Made by a program: the position numbers and the translations under genes. Source: Solirubrobacteraceae bacterium (lineage in GTDB: Bacteria > Actinomycetota > Thermoleophilia > Solirubrobacterales > Solirubrobacteraceae). From it: a DNA stretch of 44,806 nucleotides. The first letter of the stretch is position 1; each line of letters begins with the position of its first letter. This document shows, in pieces, positions 1 to 7,799 of this stretch. Location: NCBI GenBank assembly GCA_024711025.1, contig JANJTP010000048.1, positions 1-44,806 of the forward strand. The letters are read 5' to 3'. Under the pieces are notes generated by a model. It did not search any database. It was not told the DNA's origin and saw only the letters and a program-made list of their open reading frames with translations.

Positions 1-24
1 TCGGCGGGGGCCCGGGGGCGCCGC

Positions 25-2343
25 TCAGGTGACGGGGCCTTTCCTGGCGGGGGGGGGGGCGCGGCCGCCGCGCGGTTGGCGGGCACGCCCGGTGCCGCGG
101 CCGTCGCGCGGGCCGCTGCCGCCGGCGCCGCCGGCGCCGCCGGTGCGACGCGGGCCGCGATCGCCGCGGTCTCCCCCGCCCCCGCCGGCGCCGATCGTCG
201 CCAGCTCCTCGGTGGACTTGCCCGCGATCTGCGGGTCGCTCGCCAGCCGCAGGCCGATCCGGCCTCGCTCGCGATCGACCTCGACGACCTTCACCGCGAT
301 CTCGTCGCCGCGGCTGAGGACGTCCTCGACGTTCTCCACACGCTGTCCGGGCGAGACGTTCGAGATGTGGAGCAGGCCGTCGGTGCCCTTCAGCAGCTCG
401 ACGAAGGCGCCGAACGTAGTCGTCTTCACGACCTTGCCGGTGAACTCGTCGCCGACCTCGACCTCCTTGGTCATCGAGCGGATCCGCTCGGCGAGCGCGT
501 CGCCGAGCTCGCCGTTGGACGAGTAGATGAGCACCTGGCCCTCGTCGTTGACGTCGATCTGGGACTCGTACTCGTCGGACAGGCCGCGGATCGTCTCGCC
601 GCCCTTGCCGATCAGCAGACCGATCTTGTCCGGATCGATCTGGACGGTCAGGATCCGCGGCGCGTGCGGCGAGAGCTCGGCCCGCGGGCCGTCGATGACC
701 GCCGCCATCTTCTCGAGGATCGAGAGGCGAGCCTCTCGGGCCTGGGCGAGCGCGTCGCGCAGGATCTCGAACGTGACGCCGGTGATCTTGATGTCCATCT
801 GCAGCGCCGTGATGCCCGCGGCAGTGCCGGCGACCTTGAAGTCCATGTCGCCGAGGTGGTCCTCGACGCCGGCGATGTCGGTCAGCACGATGTAGTCCTC
901 ACCCTCCTTGATGAGGCCCATCGCGATGCCGGCGACCGGCGCCTTGATCGGGACGCCGGCGTCCATCAGCGACAGTGAGGAGCCGCACACGGAGGCCATC
1001 GATGACGAGCCGTTCGACTCGAGGATGTCGGAGACCACGCGGATCGTGTACGGGAAGTCCTCCGTGCTCGGGACGACCGGCACCAGCGCCCGCTCGGCGA
1101 GCGCGCCGTGGCCGATGTCGCGGCGCTTGGGACCGCGCATGAAGCCGACCTCGCCGACCGAGAAGGGCGGGAAGTTGTAGTGGTGCCAGTAGTAGCGGTG
1201 CTTCTCGAGCCCGAGCGTGTCGAGTCGCATCTCCTCCTTCAGCGTTCCCAGCGCAGCGACCGACAGCGCCTGGGTCTGGCCGCGGGTGAAGAGCGCCGAG
1301 CCGTGTGTGCGGGGCGTGACGCTGGTCTCGATCGTGATCGTGCGGATCTCGTCGGCCGAGCGCCCGTCGGGGCGGATCTTCTTGACGGCGATCCGCTCGC
1401 GGATGATCTGCTTCTCGAGCCGGTCGAAGACGAGCTGCGCGGCAGCCCGGCGCTCGGCGTGCCCCTCGTCGTCGGCGTTGCCGGCGTAGTGCTCGAGGAT
1501 GGCGGTCTCGACGGCCTTCGTCGCGTCCTGGCGCTCGAGCTTGTCGATCACCTGAGTGGCGGCGTCAAGATCCTTGCCGTGCGACGCCTGGACCTGGGCC
1601 AGGAGGTCGGCATCGACCTGCGGGGCGACGACCTCCAGCTTGGGCTTGCCGACCTTCGCGGCGAGCTCCCGCTGCAGCGCGCAGAGCTTCTTGATCTCCG
1701 AATGGGCGATGTCCAGCGCGTCGAGGATCTCCGCCTCGGGGATCTCGCTGGCGCCGGCCTCGACCATCAGGATCGCCTCTTCGGTTCCGGCGACGATCAG
1801 GTCGAGCTCGCTCGCCTCCTCGGCGCCGGCCGTCAGCGACTCCTCGGGCGGGTTGACGACGAAGTTGCCGTCGATCTTGCCGATCCGCACGGCGCCGACC
1901 GGCGTCGGGAGCGGGATCTCGCTGATCATGAGCGCCATCGAGGCGCCGTTCATCGCAAGGATGTCGTATGGGTGGACCTGGTCGACGCTGATCGGCATCG
2001 CGACGATCTGCGTCTCGTAGTGCCAGCCCTTGGGGAAGAGCGGGCGGACCGGGCGGTCGATCATGCGGGCGGTCAGCGTGCCCTTCTCGCCTGCGCGGCC
2101 CTCGCGCTTGAAGAACGAGCCGGGGATCTTGCCCGCGGCGTACATGCGCTCCTCGACGTCCACCGTCAGCGGCAGGAAGTCGACGTCCCTGAGGTTGCCG
2201 ACCGTGGCGGTGCAGAGGACCATCGTGTCGCCCTGGCGGACGACGACCGACCCGGAGGCCTGCTTGGCCATGCGCCCGGTCTCGAACGAGATCTCCGATC
2301 CGGCGATCTCGACCGAGACCGTGGTCGCGGCGTCAGTGCTCAT
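25..2343 (-). CDS. pnp: Polyribonucleotide nucleotidyltransferase (PNPase)
   Basis: Phosphorolytic 3'-5' exoribonuclease for mRNA turnover and RNA quality control in the cytoplasm. The 772 residues show two RNase PH-like domains (about 10-140 and 315-545) joined by an all-alpha segment, a KH domain (about 560-620, motif IGKGGETI) and an S1 domain (about 628-697, [20 protein letters not shown]). The tail from about 715 is rich in Gly/Arg/Pro, so the protein is longer than typical PNPases of about 700-740 residues; the tail looks disordered and RGG-like. The ATG is preceded by a good AAGGAG ribosome site (2353-2358). It is the last gene of the block, separated from rpsO by two redox genes. An 11-nt poly-C tract (poly-G on plus, 49-59) lies in the last codons. 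Identification is certain; the exact C-terminus depends on that tract. Confidence 0.97.
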   Translation of the reverse strand: MSTDAATTVSVEIAGSEISFETGRMAKQASGSVVVRQGDTMVLCTATVGNLRDVDFLPLTVDVEERMYAAGKIPGSFFKREGRAGEKGTLTARMIDRPVRPLFPKGWHYETQIVAMPISVDQVHPYDILAMNGASMALMISEIPLPTPVGAVRIGKIDGNFVVNPPEESLTAGAEEASELDLIVAGTEEAILMVEAGASEIPEAEILDALDIAHSEIKKLCALQRELAAKVGKPKLEVVAPQVDADLLAQVQASHGKDLDAATQVIDKLERQDATKAVETAILEHYAGNADDEGHAERRAAAQLVFDRLEKQIIRERIAVKKIRPDGRSADEIRTITIETSVTPRTHGSALFTRGQTQALSVAALGTLKEEMRLDTLGLEKHRYYWHHYNFPPFSVGEVGFMRGPKRRDIGHGALAERALVPVVPSTEDFPYTIRVVSDILESNGSSSMASVCGSSLSLMDAGVPIKAPVAGIAMGLIKEGEDYIVLTDIAGVEDHLGDMDFKVAGTAAGITALQMDIKITGVTFEILRDALAQAREARLSILEKMAAVIDGPRAELSPHAPRILTVQIDPDKIGLLIGKGGETIRGLSDEYESQIDVNDEGQVLIYSSNGELGDALAERIRSMTKEVEVGDEFTGKVVKTTTFGAFVELLKGTDGLLHISNVSPGQRVENVEDVLSRGDEIAVKVVEVDRERGRIGLRLASDPQIAGKSTEELATIGAGGGGGDRGDRGPRRTGGAGGAGGSGPRDGRGTGRARQPRGGRAPPPARKGPVT

Positions 2344-2423
2344 GAAGTTGTGCTCCTTCTGGGCCGCCTTTCGGATCCTGCGGCCCGCTTCGATTCACAT
2401 CGTCTCGATATCCGAACCGCCTC

Positions 2424-2429
2424 ATCCTA
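2424..2429 (-). promoter_or_regulatory. pnp: Candidate -10 box of pnp promoter
   Basis: On the minus strand this reads TAGGAT, a good TANNNT -10 hexamer about 80 bases before the pnp ATG. No convincing -35 hexamer is visible, which is common in high-GC actinobacteria. It would give pnp its own transcript with a leader of roughly 75 nt, independent of the upstream redox genes. This rests on inspection only. Confidence 0.35.
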
Positions 2430-2516
2430 GCCTGCCGGAGGGGCGTCGCTCGGCGGTTCGCGATCGGGCGAGGCCCGCGTTCACGGGTGATCGGCCCCCT
2501 CGGCCGCGGCGCGCCG

Positions 2517-3029
2517 TCAGGCCACGGCGATGCGCGCGAGCAGGGTCGGATCGGGCGCTCCCGGATGCAGCGTGCCGTCCGGCAGCACGAGCGTCGGTGT
2601 CGTGGCCGCCCCGCCGCGCAGCGCATCGCGTGCGTCGCGTGCCACCCGCGCCGCGAGTGAAGGGTCGCGACGGTCCGACTCGAAGCGCTCGACGTCGAGT
2701 CCAAGGACCTCACAGCGCGCCCACAGGTGCGGGTCGTCCAGGCGGCCCTGGTCGGCCATCAGGGCGTCGTGGAAGTCCCAGAAGGCGCCCTGGCGAGCCG
2801 CCGCCTCGGCGGCGATCGCGACGGGCACCGCGCGGCGATGGCGTCGCGCGAGCGCCAGGTGCCGGAAGGCGACGCGCACCCGCGCCGTGCGCAGGCTCTG
2901 CGCGGCCAGCGCGCACTGCGCACAGGTGAGGTCGCCGTAGACGATCGCGAGCGATGCGTCGGCCGGGCCGCGAACATGGTCGTCGGCCCGGAGCGGCGGT
3001 ATCGGGGCGCTCGTCAGCTCGCTGACCAC
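2517..3029 (-). CDS. DsbA-family thioredoxin-fold protein
   Basis: Probable thiol-disulfide oxidoreductase of the DsbA/FrnE type, 170 residues from the GTG at 3029. It shows an N-terminal strand (SLAIVYGDLTC), a CAQC redox pair in place of the usual CPxC, a RHLALARRHRRA segment matching the family's FRHFPL region, the helical part with GAFWDFHDALMADQGRLDD, and the cis-Pro loop region TTPTLVLPDG. No signal peptide is present, so it is probably cytoplasmic. The reading frame stays open upstream, but that part is only translated tandem repeats, so I place the start after them. No clear ribosome site is visible. It lies between a peroxiredoxin gene and pnp, separated from the former by repeat DNA. 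Fold assignment is good; substrate unknown. Confidence 0.75.
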   Translation of the reverse strand: MVSELTSAPIPPLRADDHVRGPADASLAIVYGDLTCAQCALAAQSLRTARVRVAFRHLALARRHRRAVPVAIAAEAAARQGAFWDFHDALMADQGRLDDPHLWARCEVLGLDVERFESDRRDPSLAARVARDARDALRGGAATTPTLVLPDGTLHPGAPDPTLLARIAVA

Positions 3030-3052
3030 GACGGGAGCTTGACAGGCTGACT

Positions 3053-3080
3053 GCGGCGCCGGGTCAGAGGCGCGCGGTCT
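3053..3080. repeat. Isolated direct-repeat copy of the 38-bp unit
   Basis: These 28 bases match the unit at 3551-3578 at all but one position, 498 bp away. The matched sequence is the 3' end of the peroxiredoxin gene including its stop codon complement. The two copies bracket the decayed transposase-like segment and the 17-bp repeats, as if DNA had been inserted into, or duplicated around, this site. Confidence 0.7.
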
Positions 3081-3100
3081 AGACGAGTAGTTCCACGGGT

Positions 3101-3190
3101 TCAGGTGGTGTTTTGGGCCAGGGAGTGGCTGGGGAGGCCGCGTCGGTGGTTGAGCGCGACGGCGGCGGCGAGCGCGAGGAAGCGGCAGGC
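3101..3190 (-). pseudogene. Possible transposase C-terminal remnant
   Basis: The minus-strand translation ends in ACRFLALAAAVALNHRRG followed by LPSHSLAQNTT and a stop. This resembles the C-terminus of DDE transposases in high-GC actinobacteria, where a helix like LLALAAAIALN precedes a short basic tail. Upstream the frame runs straight into the 17-bp tandem repeats and no catalytic domain can be seen. If the match is real, this is a fragment of an insertion sequence whose body has been lost. The family cannot be named from so short a segment, and chance resemblance is possible. Confidence 0.35.
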
Positions 3191-3309
3191 CAGGCGTGTG
3201 CGCAGGCCGTGCGTGTGCGCAGGCCAGGCGTGTGCGCAGGCCAGGCGCGTGCGCAGGCCAGGCGTGTGCGCAGGCCAGGCGTGTGCGCAGGCCGTGCAGG
3301 GTGCGCGCA
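3188..3309. repeat. 17-bp tandem repeat, six full units plus a diverged seventh
   Basis: Unit ggccaggcgtgtgcgca on the plus strand, starting at 3188, 3205, 3222, 3239, 3256 and 3273. Units 2 and 4 differ by one or two bases, and a diverged copy ends near 3309. Because 17 is not a multiple of 3, translations cycle through three frames and give spurious low-complexity ORFs on both strands. It sits directly upstream of the transposase-like remnant and appears to have expanded within its former coding sequence. Confidence 0.9.
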
Positions 3310-3372
3310 CCGTGGCGTTGGAGGGGAGGATGCGATACGCCCCGAGCTGAGAGCGACACGCCTTCGGGAGTT

Positions 3373-3415
3373 GTGGCTGCAGAAGCTCAGGTATGGGCTG
3401 GGTTTCTGCAGCCAC
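3373..3415. repeat. 12-bp perfect inverted repeat
   Basis: gtggctgcagaa at 3373-3384 is the exact reverse complement of ttctgcagccac at 3404-3415, with a 19-base loop. There is no T-tract on either side, so it is not an obvious terminator. It could be a REP-like palindrome or part of a mobile-element end. Confidence 0.6.
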
Positions 3416-3541
3416 GTTCCGGGCGCGGCGGCGACGGCACGAACGCGGCACGGTTCTGTCGCGGGGCGTCCGCGATCCGCGGGCGTAGAGGGTCTCGTCG
3501 GAGATCGGACGGTGGCCGCGGGCCGCGGAACCACCCACCCA

Positions 3542-3655
3542 GGGGCCGCCGCGGCGCCGGGTCAGAGGCGCGCGGTCCAGGGGCCGCCGCGGCGCCGGGT
3601 CAGAGCCGCGCGGTCCATGGGCCGCCGCGGCGCCGGGTCAGAGGCGCGCGGCCGG
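3542..3655. repeat. 38-bp tandem repeat, three units overlapping the peroxiredoxin 3' end
   Basis: Units at 3542-3579, 3580-3617 and 3618-3655. The third contains the authentic stop codon of the peroxiredoxin gene (3638-3640, minus strand). Each unit repeats that stop codon, and because 38 is not divisible by 3 the stops fall in all three minus-strand frames. The origin is probably replication slippage at a GC-rich sequence. Confidence 0.85.
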
Positions 3656-4123
3656 TCCGAGAGCCGCTGCCGCGGCGAGCCCGTCGAAGACGAGGTTGAC
3701 GCCCGGCAGCTCGCCGGGGGTCTCGCCCTCCCAGGACCAGGCGACGATGCCGTCGCGCAGCACCACGATCGCGCGGTTCGTCATCCCGCCCGGCTCGAAG
3801 TACGCGCCGAGCGCACGCGCCGCGGCGCCCTTGGGCTCGAAGTCCGAGAGCTGCGGGATCGACACGCCGAGCCGCTCGCGGAACGCGGTCTGCGAGCAGG
3901 AGGCGTCGGTCGAGACGGCGTAGATCTCGACGCCGTCCGCCGTGATCTCCCCGAGCACCTCGTCGTAGATCTGGAGCTGGTCGGTGCAGACCTGGCTGAA
4001 GGCGAACGGGTAGAAGACGAGCACGACGGTCCGCCCCGCCAGGTCGGCGTTCGTCAGCGTGCTGCCGTCCTCGCGGCGCAGCACGAGCTCCGGCACGGGC
4101 GTGCCCGGAGCGATGATCGCCAT
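3638..4123 (-). CDS. Peroxiredoxin, AhpC/TSA family (AhpE/Bcp-like)
   Basis: Thiol peroxidase that reduces hydrogen or organic peroxides in the cytoplasm. The 161 residues form a complete thioredoxin fold of usual length for the 1-Cys AhpE / Bcp group. The peroxidatic cysteine is Cys46 in FYPFAFSQVCTDQ, corresponding to the family's PxxFTxxC. Cys76 (STDASCSQ) is a possible second redox cysteine. The ATG abuts the rpsO stop codon (4124), so it is probably cotranscribed with rpsO. Its 3' end has been tandemly copied downstream. A peroxiredoxin followed by a DsbA-like protein suggests a small thiol-redox pair, but shared function is inference. Confidence 0.9.
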   Translation of the reverse strand: MAIIAPGTPVPELVLRREDGSTLTNADLAGRTVVLVFYPFAFSQVCTDQLQIYDEVLGEITADGVEIYAVSTDASCSQTAFRERLGVSIPQLSDFEPKGAAARALGAYFEPGGMTNRAIVVLRDGIVAWSWEGETPGELPGVNLVFDGLAAAAALGPAARL

Positions 4124-4396
4124 CTACTTGCGCAGGCCGAGGTCGCGCACGAGCGCCCTGTAGGCCTCGATGTCGCGCTTCTGCAGGTAGTTGAGCAGCC
4201 GCCGGCGCCGGCCGACGAGCATCAGCAGACCGCGGCGCGAAGAGTGGTCCAGCTTGTTCGCGCGCAGGTGCTCGGTCAGGTCGTTGATGCGCTGGGTCAG
4301 GAGCGCGACCTGGACGCGGGTGTTCCCCGTGTCCTTTTCGCTCTCGCCGAATTGCGCGACGATCTCACGGGTCTTCTCGGGCGTAAGGGTGCTCAT
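4124..4396 (-). CDS. rpsO: 30S ribosomal protein S15
   Basis: Primary 16S rRNA-binding protein of the small-subunit platform. 90 residues, the normal size, with the diagnostic segments [34 protein letters not shown] and [11 protein letters not shown]. It lies 24 bp after ribF. A minus-strand TAGGCT box at 4408-4413 lies just before the ATG and no Shine-Dalgarno is visible, so it may have its own near-leaderless promoter in addition to readthrough from ribF. In most bacteria pnp follows directly; here two redox genes intervene. Confidence 0.98.
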   Translation of the reverse strand: MSTLTPEKTREIVAQFGESEKDTGNTRVQVALLTQRINDLTEHLRANKLDHSSRRGLLMLVGRRRRLLNYLQKRDIEAYRALVRDLGLRK

Positions 4397-4407
4397 GTGC
4401 GGGGTCG

Positions 4408-4413
4408 AGCCTA
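4408..4413 (-). promoter_or_regulatory. rpsO: Candidate -10 box before rpsO
   Basis: TAGGCT on the minus strand, 11 bases before the rpsO ATG in the short gap after ribF. It is consistent with a secondary promoter for rpsO, giving a very short leader. No -35 is evident. Confidence 0.3.
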
Positions 4414-4420
4414 GCAGCGC

Positions 4421-5308
4421 TCAGGCGCCCGCCACGATCTCGCGAGTCTCCCGCACGTCGCGCCCGATCTGCTCGACGAGCTCGTCGACGCTCGAGAAGC
4501 GCCGCTCGCCGCGCAGTCGGCGATGGAACTCGATACGGAGCTCGCTGCCGTACAGGTCGCCGTCGAAGTCGACCACGTGAGCCTCGATCAGCTCGCCCAG
4601 GCCCGTCTCGAACATCGGCCGCACTCCGATGCTGACCGCGGCGGCGTGCCACGCGCCGTCGCTCGTCCGCGCTCGGCAGGCATAGACCCCGTGACCGGGT
4701 GTGCAGTAGCCGTCGCGCGGCACGAGGTTGGCGGTCGGGTACCCGAGCTCGCGGCCGCGTCTCTCCCCCGGCTCGACGATCCCGTCGATCGCGAAGCGGG
4801 AGCCGAGCAGGCGACCGGCGTACTCGACCGCGCCGCCGAGGATCAGCCCACGGATGTGGCTCGAGCTGACGATCTCGCCGTCCACCTCCAACAGCGGCAC
4901 GACCCGCGTCTCGAAGCGCCCGTCGGCGGCCAGCAGCCCCGGCCCGCCCAGCGCGCGATGTCCGAAGTGGAAGTTCTCGCCGACGCTGACGTGGCTGGCG
5001 CCGAGCGCCTCGACGAGCACCAGGTCGACGAACTCCGTGGCGCTGCGCTCGGCGAACGACCGATCGAACGGGATCACGACGAGCTCTGCGGCACCCAGCT
5101 CGGCTACCAGCTCCGCCTTGCGCGCCAGCGTCGTCAGAAGCGGCGGCTGGTGCCCGGGCGCGATCACGGACACCGGATGCGGGTCGAAGGTCACGACGGC
5201 GTCGGCCCCGGCGATGACCTCGCGGTGTCCGAGGTGCACGCCGTCGAAGGTGCCGACGGCGACCCTCCGCGCGCGCTTGGGGGCCTCGTGGAGCGGAACG
5301 ACCATCAT
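4421..5308 (-). CDS. ribF: Bifunctional riboflavin kinase / FAD synthetase
   Basis: Converts riboflavin to FMN and then FAD. 295 residues from an ATG that overlaps the truB stop (ATGA at 5305-5308). The N-terminal nucleotidyltransferase half has VAVGTFDGVHLGHREVI, DPHPVSVIAPG and a VSSSHIRGLI segment. The C-terminal flavokinase half has GRELGYPTANL, GVYACRAR and a late HRRLRGERRF segment. The longer open frame upstream is antisense-like read-through of truB and was discarded. The truB-ribF-rpsO order is the classic one. Certain identification. Confidence 0.96.
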   Translation of the reverse strand: MMVVPLHEAPKRARRVAVGTFDGVHLGHREVIAGADAVVTFDPHPVSVIAPGHQPPLLTTLARKAELVAELGAAELVVIPFDRSFAERSATEFVDLVLVEALGASHVSVGENFHFGHRALGGPGLLAADGRFETRVVPLLEVDGEIVSSSHIRGLILGGAVEYAGRLLGSRFAIDGIVEPGERRGRELGYPTANLVPRDGYCTPGHGVYACRARTSDGAWHAAAVSIGVRPMFETGLGELIEAHVVDFDGDLYGSELRIEFHRRLRGERRFSSVDELVEQIGRDVRETREIVAGA

Positions 5309-6141
5309 GAGGGGCGGAAGCCTACGACGGGCTTCAGCGAGCCGTCCTCGCGCTCCAGCGCGAGCGCCACGGCATCGCCCCCCTCGTCGAGCAGCAGGAT
5401 CTCGGGCGGGGGCTCGGGCACCTCCCAGCCGGGGCTCGGCGGCACGGGTGCCGCGGGCGGCTCGACCGGCCGTCCGTGGGCCACGGCACGGGCCAGCTCC
5501 TCGGGCAGCGTCAGCCGCCGCAGGAAGCCGAGCGCGGCCGGCAGCGCCACGACGCGACGCGGGTCGGCATCGGCCACGTCGAACGGCCCGATTCGGGTCC
5601 GGCGCAGCTCTTCGGTGTAGGCGTCGCCGAGGTCGGCGACGAGGCTGCGCACGTACGTTCCCGACGAGCAGGCGAGCCGCAGCCCGACGCGGTCGCCGCT
5701 GCGCCAGAGCTGCTCGAAGTCGTACACGGTCACCTCGCGCTCGGGCAGCACGACCTCCTCGCCGCGACGCGCCAGGTCGTAGGCGCGCCGGCCGCCGACC
5801 TTCACGGCGCTGAACGCGGGCGGGCGCTGGCGCAGGCACCCGGTCGGCAACGCGAGCTCGCCGTCCGGCAGCACGCCGGTCGTCGTGATCTCGCCCTCGG
5901 GGTCCCCGGTGTCGGAGACGGCGCCGAAGCGGGCCACCGCCTCGTACTCCTTCGGCAGGGCGGTGAAGAGCCGCTGCGTGCGACGGGCGCGGCCGACGAG
6001 CACCAGGAGCAGCCCCGTGGCGAAGGGGTCGAGCGTTCCGGCGTGGCCGGCCTTGCGAATCCCGAGGTCGCGGCGCACGGTGCTCGTCACCGCGTGCGAT
6101 GTCCGCCCCGCGGGCTTGTCGACGAGGAGGACGCCGTCCAT
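5305..6141 (-). CDS. truB: tRNA pseudouridine(55) synthase
   Basis: Forms pseudouridine 55 in the T-loop of tRNAs. 278 residues, with the catalytic Asp38 in GHAGTLDPFATGLL, the KEYEA motif, PPAFSAVKVGGRRAYDLAR and SSGTYVRSLVADLG. The C-terminal part after about 215 is Pro-rich and less conserved than a full PUA domain. The start lies 3 bp after the nrnA stop, and the stop overlaps the ribF ATG, so translation is probably coupled. Confidence 0.97.
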   Translation of the reverse strand: MDGVLLVDKPAGRTSHAVTSTVRRDLGIRKAGHAGTLDPFATGLLLVLVGRARRTQRLFTALPKEYEAVARFGAVSDTGDPEGEITTTGVLPDGELALPTGCLRQRPPAFSAVKVGGRRAYDLARRGEEVVLPEREVTVYDFEQLWRSGDRVGLRLACSSGTYVRSLVADLGDAYTEELRRTRIGPFDVADADPRRVVALPAALGFLRRLTLPEELARAVAHGRPVEPPAAPVPPSPGWEVPEPPPEILLLDEGGDAVALALEREDGSLKPVVGFRPS

Positions 6142-6144
6142 CTG

Positions 6145-7137
6145 TCAGATCTGAGCGGCGACCTGCTCGCGCAGGAAGGCGACGAGGTCGGCCGGAGACA
6201 TCTCGGTCGTGAACCCGGCCGCGGCCTTGTGCCCGCCGCCGCCGGCAGCCCGGGCGATCAGCGAGACGTCGACGCTGCCGTCGCTGGAGCGCAGCGAGAC
6301 CTTCCAGCGCCCCCCGCCGTCCTCCTGGAGCTCACGGGCGAGCGCCGCGACCTTCGTGCCGCGCAGCGCGCGGAGGTGGTCGACGATCCCCTCGGTGTAG
6401 CTCTCCTCGGCCTCGGTCTGGCGGAAGTCCTCCACGCTGAGCTGCGTCAACGTCAGCGCCCCGCCGCCGTGGCGCACCGTGCGAGACAGCGCACGGGCGA
6501 AGAGCCGCAGCTTCGGCTCGGGCCAGCCCTCGTAGACGCGTCGGTGGATCAGCGCGACGTCGACTCCGGCCTCGATCAGCTCGGCGGCCATCAGGTGCGC
6601 GCGGGGGCTCGTGTTCTTGTACATGAACTGGCCCGTGTCGGTGATCAGCCCGACGTACAGGCGCTCGGCGATGTCCGACGTGAGCGTGACGCCCAGCCCG
6701 TGGACGAGGTCCCAGACGATCTCGGCGGTGCACGAGGCGCTCTCGACGACGTGGTCGATCGTGCCGAAGCGCGTGTTGTCGTGATGGTGGTCGATGTTGA
6801 TGATCGTGTCGGCAAGGCGGAACTCCTCGACCGGGTTACGGTCGATGTTCCCGCAGTCGAGGAAGACGATCGTCCGCTCGGAGACGTCGGCCGGCACCTT
6901 CGAGACGGCGGCCGACAGATCGAGCCAGGCGTACTCGTACGGCACGGGGAGCTCACCGGCGCAGATGAACATGACGACGTCCTTGCCGAGCGCGCGGAGC
7001 GCCTCGTACATCGCTGCCAGCGAGCCGAGCGCGTCGCCGTCCGGGTGCTCGTGGGTCAGCAGCACGAACCGCTCGCCGGCGGTGAGCGCCTCCAGCACCT
7101 GCTCGCGCGTCCCGATGTGCGCCACGTCGAGCATCAC
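6145..7137 (-). CDS. nrnA: DHH-family phosphoesterase (NrnA-like oligoribonuclease / pAp phosphatase)
   Basis: Mn2+-dependent enzyme that degrades nanoRNAs and/or 3'-phosphoadenosine 5'-phosphate. 330 residues. The DHH domain shows LLTHEHPDGDALGS near residue 30 and INIDHHHDNTRFG near 112-124; the DHHA1 domain ends with AGGGGHKAAAGF. This is the standard NrnA position between rbfA and truB in Gram-positive lineages. The ATG overlaps the rbfA stop codon (7134-7137). Substrate preference between nanoRNA and pAp cannot be read from sequence. Confidence 0.93.
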   Translation of the reverse strand: MMLDVAHIGTREQVLEALTAGERFVLLTHEHPDGDALGSLAAMYEALRALGKDVVMFICAGELPVPYEYAWLDLSAAVSKVPADVSERTIVFLDCGNIDRNPVEEFRLADTIINIDHHHDNTRFGTIDHVVESASCTAEIVWDLVHGLGVTLTSDIAERLYVGLITDTGQFMYKNTSPRAHLMAAELIEAGVDVALIHRRVYEGWPEPKLRLFARALSRTVRHGGGALTLTQLSVEDFRQTEAEESYTEGIVDHLRALRGTKVAALARELQEDGGGRWKVSLRSSDGSVDVSLIARAAGGGGHKAAAGFTTEMSPADLVAFLREQVAAQI

Positions 7138-7487
7138 GACGCCTTCCTCGGCACGGACTGCTCGATGAGCGCTTCCAGGCGGGCGGCGCGCTCGGCCGTC
7201 TCGTCGAGCGCGAAGCGCAGCGCCGGCGTGCGCTTCAGTCGCAGCTCCCGCGCGACCGCTCCCTGCAGCACGCCGTGAGCCGACGTCAGCCCCTCGAGGC
7301 AGGCCTCGCGCTCGACGGGGTCGCCGAGGACGCTCACGAAGACGCTCGCGTGGCGAAGGTCCGGGCTGGTGGTGACGTCCGTGACTGTCACGAATCCGAC
7401 GCGTGGGTCCTTGACGAGCTTCGCGATCGCGCCGGCGAGGACCTCCCTGATCGCCTCGTCGACGCGGCGCATGCGGCCGCCGGTCAT
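7134..7487 (-). CDS. rbfA: 30S ribosome-binding factor A
   Basis: Late 30S maturation and cold-adaptation factor. 117 residues, with a KH-like fold: RRVDEAIREVLAGAIAKLVKDPRVG, FVTVTDVTTSPDLRHASVFV, then the LRLKRTPALRFALDET strand/helix. It is tightly packed: its ATG overlaps the DUF503 stop (7484-7487) and its stop overlaps the nrnA start. Confidence 0.95.
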   Translation of the reverse strand: MTGGRMRRVDEAIREVLAGAIAKLVKDPRVGFVTVTDVTTSPDLRHASVFVSVLGDPVEREACLEGLTSAHGVLQGAVARELRLKRTPALRFALDETAERAARLEALIEQSVPRKAS

Positions 7488-7795
7488 CCTAGTGCCCCGA
7501 CATCCTCGAAGGAGACGAGGGTCCGCTCGACCCGCACGCCCTCGGGGAACCGATCCTCGAGCCAGCGCACGACGCGGTCGGTCGCGGCCTCGAGCTGCGC
7601 CGCCGACCCTCCGGTCAGCGCCGCGGCGAGCGTGGAGCGCTGCCAGGTGTCCTGGTGATCGACCTCGGCGACGGTCAGCCCATGGCGGCCGTGAAGCTGC
7701 GCCTTGACGGACTGCAGCTCGCTCCGCTTCGCCTTCAGGCTGCCCGCCTGCGGGAGGTGCAGGTGGACGAGGAGCAGGGCGACGTACGCGCCCAC
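7484..7795 (-). CDS. DUF503 (YlxP-like) protein
   Basis: Small conserved protein of unproven function, 103 residues. It has the family's opening VALLLVHLHLPQAGSLKAKR, the central AEVDHQDTWQRSTLAAAL and an acidic C-terminus. It is habitually found between infB and rbfA, which suggests a role in ribosome assembly or translation initiation; that is context inference only. It starts 4 bp after infB and overlaps rbfA. Confidence 0.9.
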   Translation of the reverse strand: MGAYVALLLVHLHLPQAGSLKAKRSELQSVKAQLHGRHGLTVAEVDHQDTWQRSTLAAALTGGSAAQLEAATDRVVRWLEDRFPEGVRVERTLVSFEDVGALG

Positions 7796-7799
7796 CCCC

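Larger units (their letters stand above)
3030..3637. other. Gene-free, repeat-filled interval between dsbA-like and peroxiredoxin genes
   Basis: About 600 bp with no convincing intact gene. It holds a 28-bp copy of the peroxiredoxin 3' end (3053-3080), a decayed transposase-like C-terminus (about 3101-3190), a 17-bp tandem repeat (3188-3309), a 12-bp inverted repeat (3373-3415) and a 38-bp tandem repeat (3542-3655). Open frames exist on both strands, but their translations are low-complexity or repeat-derived. The interval interrupts what is normally a compact rpsO-pnp neighbourhood and looks like a scar of past insertion plus slippage. Confidence 0.7.

Noticed and set aside
3188-3309. CRISPR array
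   Set aside because: Units are 17 bp with no spacers and no cas genes nearby.
3101-3538. Minus-strand ORF of 145 codons with PAHTPGLRTRLACAHA-type repeats
   Set aside because: Most of it is a translation of a 17-bp tandem repeat; only the last about 30 residues look protein-like.
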